A DNA stretch of 64,000 bases from Larkinella arboricola. GTDB lineage: Bacteria; Bacteroidota; Bacteroidia; Cytophagales; Spirosomataceae. The first letter of the stretch is position 1; the number at the start of each line of letters is the position of its first letter. The stretch lies in NCBI RefSeq assembly GCF_003259745.1, contig NZ_QLMC01000002.1:856272-920271 (forward strand), written 5' to 3'. The notes under the pieces are model-generated. The model was not told the DNA's origin. It was given only the letters and a program-made list of their open reading frames with translations, and searched no databases. This document shows, one piece after another, positions 61,457-64,000 of the stretch. The position numbers and the translations under genes are program-made.

Positions 61457-62104
61457 ATGAAACGCAGCATTAACAAACCAACCACACCATTTTTGTCTAT
61501 TCTCTTCCTAAGTGTTCTGATGACGTTCCCGGGTTGCAGGAAAGAGCAAAACAACCCAAACGAAATTCCGGCTCCGCTGACGACCTCCGTTCAAATAAAT
61601 GGAAAAACGTATCCAGTTGTCGCCATCGGGAATCAACTCTGGACAGCGGAGAATTATGCGGGACCGGGCGGATCGCCGTACCGGACCGGAAACGAAAAGC
61701 CCGAATACGGCCGCTACTATACCTTTGAAGAAGCCAAAGCCGTTCCTCTACCCAATAACTGGCGGATACCAACGCTACAGGATTATAAAACCCTGGCCGA
61801 AAGTCAGGGCGTTATTTTTAACGGCAACCGGGCAACGGGTCAGGATGCCCTCAAAAAATTGGTATCGAAAACCAACTGGCTTACCATACCCGGCACCAAT
61901 AGCTCCGGCTTCAACGCTCAACCGGCGGGTTATAGTTATCAAAAATCAGCCCCCATGGACGGCGATATCAGCGAATTCTGGCTGGCCGACAGCAATAGCG
62001 TCAGCATTCAGGAAAGCGCCGGTGGAAAGGGGCACAACATGGCGTTTTACAGCACGACCGGTCCAGGTTACCGGTTTAACCTGCGATTTGTCCGAAACAA
62101 GTAA
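61457..62104 (+). CDS. FISUMP domain lipoprotein
   Basis: 215 residues. Signal with lipobox (LFLSVLMTFPGC; Cys about 27), then a Fibrobacter-succinogenes-major-paralogous (FISUMP) domain: VQINGKTYPVVAIGNQLWTA, GRYYTFEEAKAVPLPNNWRI, PTLQDYKTLAESQ, ending GYRFNLRFVRNK. Such domains are found on surface and secreted proteins, often adhesive, without an assigned activity. The gene is single, upstream of the cobalamin riboswitch. Confidence 0.88.
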   Translation: MKRSINKPTTPFLSILFLSVLMTFPGCRKEQNNPNEIPAPLTTSVQINGKTYPVVAIGNQLWTAENYAGPGGSPYRTGNEKPEYGRYYTFEEAKAVPLPNNWRIPTLQDYKTLAESQGVIFNGNRATGQDALKKLVSKTNWLTIPGTNSSGFNAQPAGYSYQKSAPMDGDISEFWLADSNSVSIQESAGGKGHNMAFYSTTGPGYRFNLRFVRNK

Positions 62105-62186
62105 TTCGCCCGCTTCTTTGTGTTCCGAGTTGGCAGGAAATCGACTCCTGCCAACGGTTTTCTTTTCCTATCTTCCTCCAGCCGGA

Positions 62187-62216
62187 TTGGAATTCCTCCA
62201 CAATCCATTACTTTTG
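62187..62216 (+). promoter_or_regulatory. Promoter of the riboswitch-btuB transcript
   Basis: TTGG (62187-62190), 18 bases, TACTTTTG (62209-62216): exact -7, weak -33. Transcription would begin near 62223, at the 5' edge of the riboswitch. Confidence 0.6.
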
Positions 62217-62221
62217 CCCCA

Positions 62222-62396
62222 TAAAGGTGCCGCCTGACGTTGGTCAGCGAGGGCTTAATAGGGAAGCTGGTGCAAAACCAGCGCTGTCCCCGCAACTGTA
62301 AACCCGTAGAATCTGATTTCCTCTTCATGCCACTGTCCTCATTAACCCGGACGGGAAGGCTGAAATCAGCGGGTGAGCCAGGAGACCTGCCTTTGT
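62222..62396 (+). promoter_or_regulatory. Cobalamin riboswitch
   Basis: Conserved blocks of the adenosylcobalamin aptamer appear in order: GGGAAGCTGGTGCAAAACCA (from about 62259), GCTGTCCCCGCAACTGTAA, GCCACTG, CGGGAAGGC, and the B12 box GAGCCAGGAGACCTGCC (about 62374-62391). A further inverted repeat (TACGCCGTTTC with GAAACCGTA, about 62407-62443) lies between the aptamer and the start codon and may form the expression platform. It controls the TonB-dependent receptor gene that follows. Confidence 0.95.
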
Positions 62397-62516
62397 CAGC
62401 TTTTAGCGTACGCCGTTTCTTTCGGGTGAAAAGGAAACCGTACCAACCGGAGTCTGCGCCAAAATGGACCGCAGGCTATTCTTTTATTTTACTTAATTGA
62501 TATTGTATGCGGTGTA

Positions 62517-64000
62517 GAGACGGGGTTTTCCTGTCCTTCCTGATCGGTTCGTTTTTCGCTGCGAACGGACAGACGAACGATACTGACCAGACGTTGCCCA
62601 CGGTGACGGTTCGGGGCACCACACCCGAACGGTTTTCGGTAGGTCAGAAAATACAGCGCATTGACTCGGTGACGCTCGAACAGTTCCGGTTTCAGACGCT
62701 CACGGACGTGCTGACGTATACGACGCCCATCGCTTTTAAGGTGTACGGGGCGGGCCAACTCGCTACGTCTTCGTTTCGTGGCACCTCGGCAAACCATACC
62801 GCCGTACTCTGGAACGGCATTAATATTAACCAGCCTACCGTTGGTCTAACGGATTTTTCGACGCTACCCGTTGCCGGTTTTGATCAACTGGCGGTTCAGT
62901 ACGGGTCCTCCGCCAGCTGCGTGGGTTCGGATGCTGTGGGCGGCAGTATTCTCCTGATGAGTAATCCGAAATGGCAACAACCCGGTTTTTCGGCGTCGGC
63001 TGGACAGCAAACCGGTAGTTTTCGGAACAATGGCACCCAGGCCGGGGTCCGGTTTGTTACCGCGCTGGGAAAACGCTGGCAACTGGCCGGCAAAACCTTC
63101 CTGAATCTTACTAATTATAAGAACGATTTCCCATACCGCGAACGGGGCCATTATTTTGTCGAGCATTCGACGACGCGCCAGAAGGGGCTGATTCAGGATT
63201 TATCTTTCCGAAACGCGAAAAACCAGCAGCTTTCCTTCAACATCTGGCTCACGGATAATGATCTGATTGTCTCGCCCTACGATACCACCGTTCGGGAACG
63301 AACCCGTTCGCAGTCGTACCGGTTTCTTTCATCCTACGAAACCGATAAGCTAACAGTTCGGCTGGGGTATATCCGCGACATCATCGATTACGCCCGCGGA
63401 AATTTTGATACACCGAGTCATTCCGAAACTGATCGACTAGTCAGTCGAATTGAAAAAGAGTTTACCAAACCGTTTTCATGGGAGAACGCTACGCTGCGGG
63501 TAGGGGGCGAATGGTCGCATTACTGGACGCAGGTAGACGGTTACGGTTCTTCGCTTATTCAGGAAGACCGTGCGGATGTATTTGCGTTGCTGCGAATTCA
63601 ATTAGCAAAGTGGCTTTTCTCCGCTAATCTGCGGCAAGCGTTCGTAAGCCGTTTCGATCCGCCGATTACACCGTCGGTAGGGGCCGAATATTCCGTTCTT
63701 CAATCGGCTACAACCCACCTGACCGCCAAAGCCTCCCTGGGCCGCAGTTATCGGGTTCCAACATTGAACGAACGGCACTGGAAAGAATTAGGCAATCCGA
63801 ATCTAAGACCCGAAAACGGGTTTAATCTGGAAGCGGGTTTATCGGCCCGCTGGCTTCCCGCCAATCGGATCAGCCTTTCCTCGGAAGCAACGGTTTTCCG
63901 CAATCGCATCGACGACTGGTCGTACTGGAATCCCGAATACGGTTATCGGGTCGAAAACCTCCAGTTAGTTGTCGCCCGCGGACTGGAATGGAACGGCTCC
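62517..64000 (+). CDS. btuB: TonB-dependent vitamin B12 receptor (BtuB-like), 3' part outside window
   Basis: The frame stays open from 62517 to the window edge, giving the first 494 residues. Signal peptide (GVFLSFLIGSFFAANGQ), a TonB-box-like segment (LPTVTVRG), plug domain (FQTLTDVLTYTTPIAFKVYG, SSFRGTSANHTAVLWNGINI, YGSSASCVGSDAVGGSILL) and barrel strands (ASLGRSYRVPTLNERHWKEL, GNPNLRPENGFNLEAGLSAR). The cobalamin riboswitch directly upstream makes a corrinoid the likely substrate. No btuFCD genes are in view. Confidence 0.9.

Overview
The window is chromosomal DNA from a member of the Bacteroidota, most probably order Cytophagales (Spirosoma/Larkinella-like; this placement is inference). 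Support comes from three sources: two proteins with type IX secretion C-terminal domains, Bacteroidota promoters of the form TTTG-N19-TAnnTTTG in front of several genes, and a short (287-residue) primary sigma factor. Most of the sequence is GC-rich housekeeping DNA. The left end (about 0.6-3.7 kb) and the stretches around 59-61 kb are clearly AT-rich.

Layout. 1-3.7 kb: a truncated secreted sugar-isomerase-like gene, then an AT-rich accessory patch holding a membrane-anchored unknown, a RidA-like protein, a Crp/Fnr regulator, a perfect 60-bp palindrome and decayed transposase pieces. 3.9-11.6 kb: metal efflux (CDF), Nudix, LysE exporter, GH3-family protein, surE, two-strand convergent GNAT/trhO, a deoxynucleoside kinase, a tRNA-Leu 3' fragment and an SRAP protein. 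11.8-16 kb: a 1394-residue hybrid sensor kinase. 16.8-19.6 kb: tRNA-Leu, a possible small RNA, elbB, a DUF3127 protein with an SSB-like tail, a DUF4136 lipoprotein and a pair of identical tRNA-Lys genes. 19.6-30.2 kb: TPR/SH3 membrane protein, SDR oxidoreductase, CHRD lipoprotein, a T9SS type B surface protein, rlmD, dnaB, phoH and a secreted M43-type metalloprotease. 30.3-46 kb: comEC, yajQ, TetR plus ABC1 kinase, dCMP deaminase, ACP phosphodiesterase-like protein, holA, tRNA-Met, START-like protein plus LptF/G permease, rpsO, pnp, rpoD and menD.

46-58 kb: TPR lipoprotein, M61 peptidase, then three adjacent envelope genes (a 1011-residue periplasmic TPR protein, a beta-barrel protein, an HU-CCDC81/SPOR protein), a TonB-like protein, folC, trmB and gap. 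59-64 kb: an AT-rich kilobase with a TTTAGTA motif cluster upstream of gap, dapD, an XRE-type regulator whose promoter lies in a dense array of AATTTACATTTGT sites, a FISUMP lipoprotein, and a cobalamin riboswitch controlling a btuB-like TonB-dependent receptor that runs off the right edge.

No CRISPR array, prophage or complete insertion sequence was seen. The strongest candidates for undescribed biology are the XRE operator array, the TPR/barrel/HU-SPOR envelope trio, the 60-bp palindrome and the SSB-tailed DUF3127 protein.
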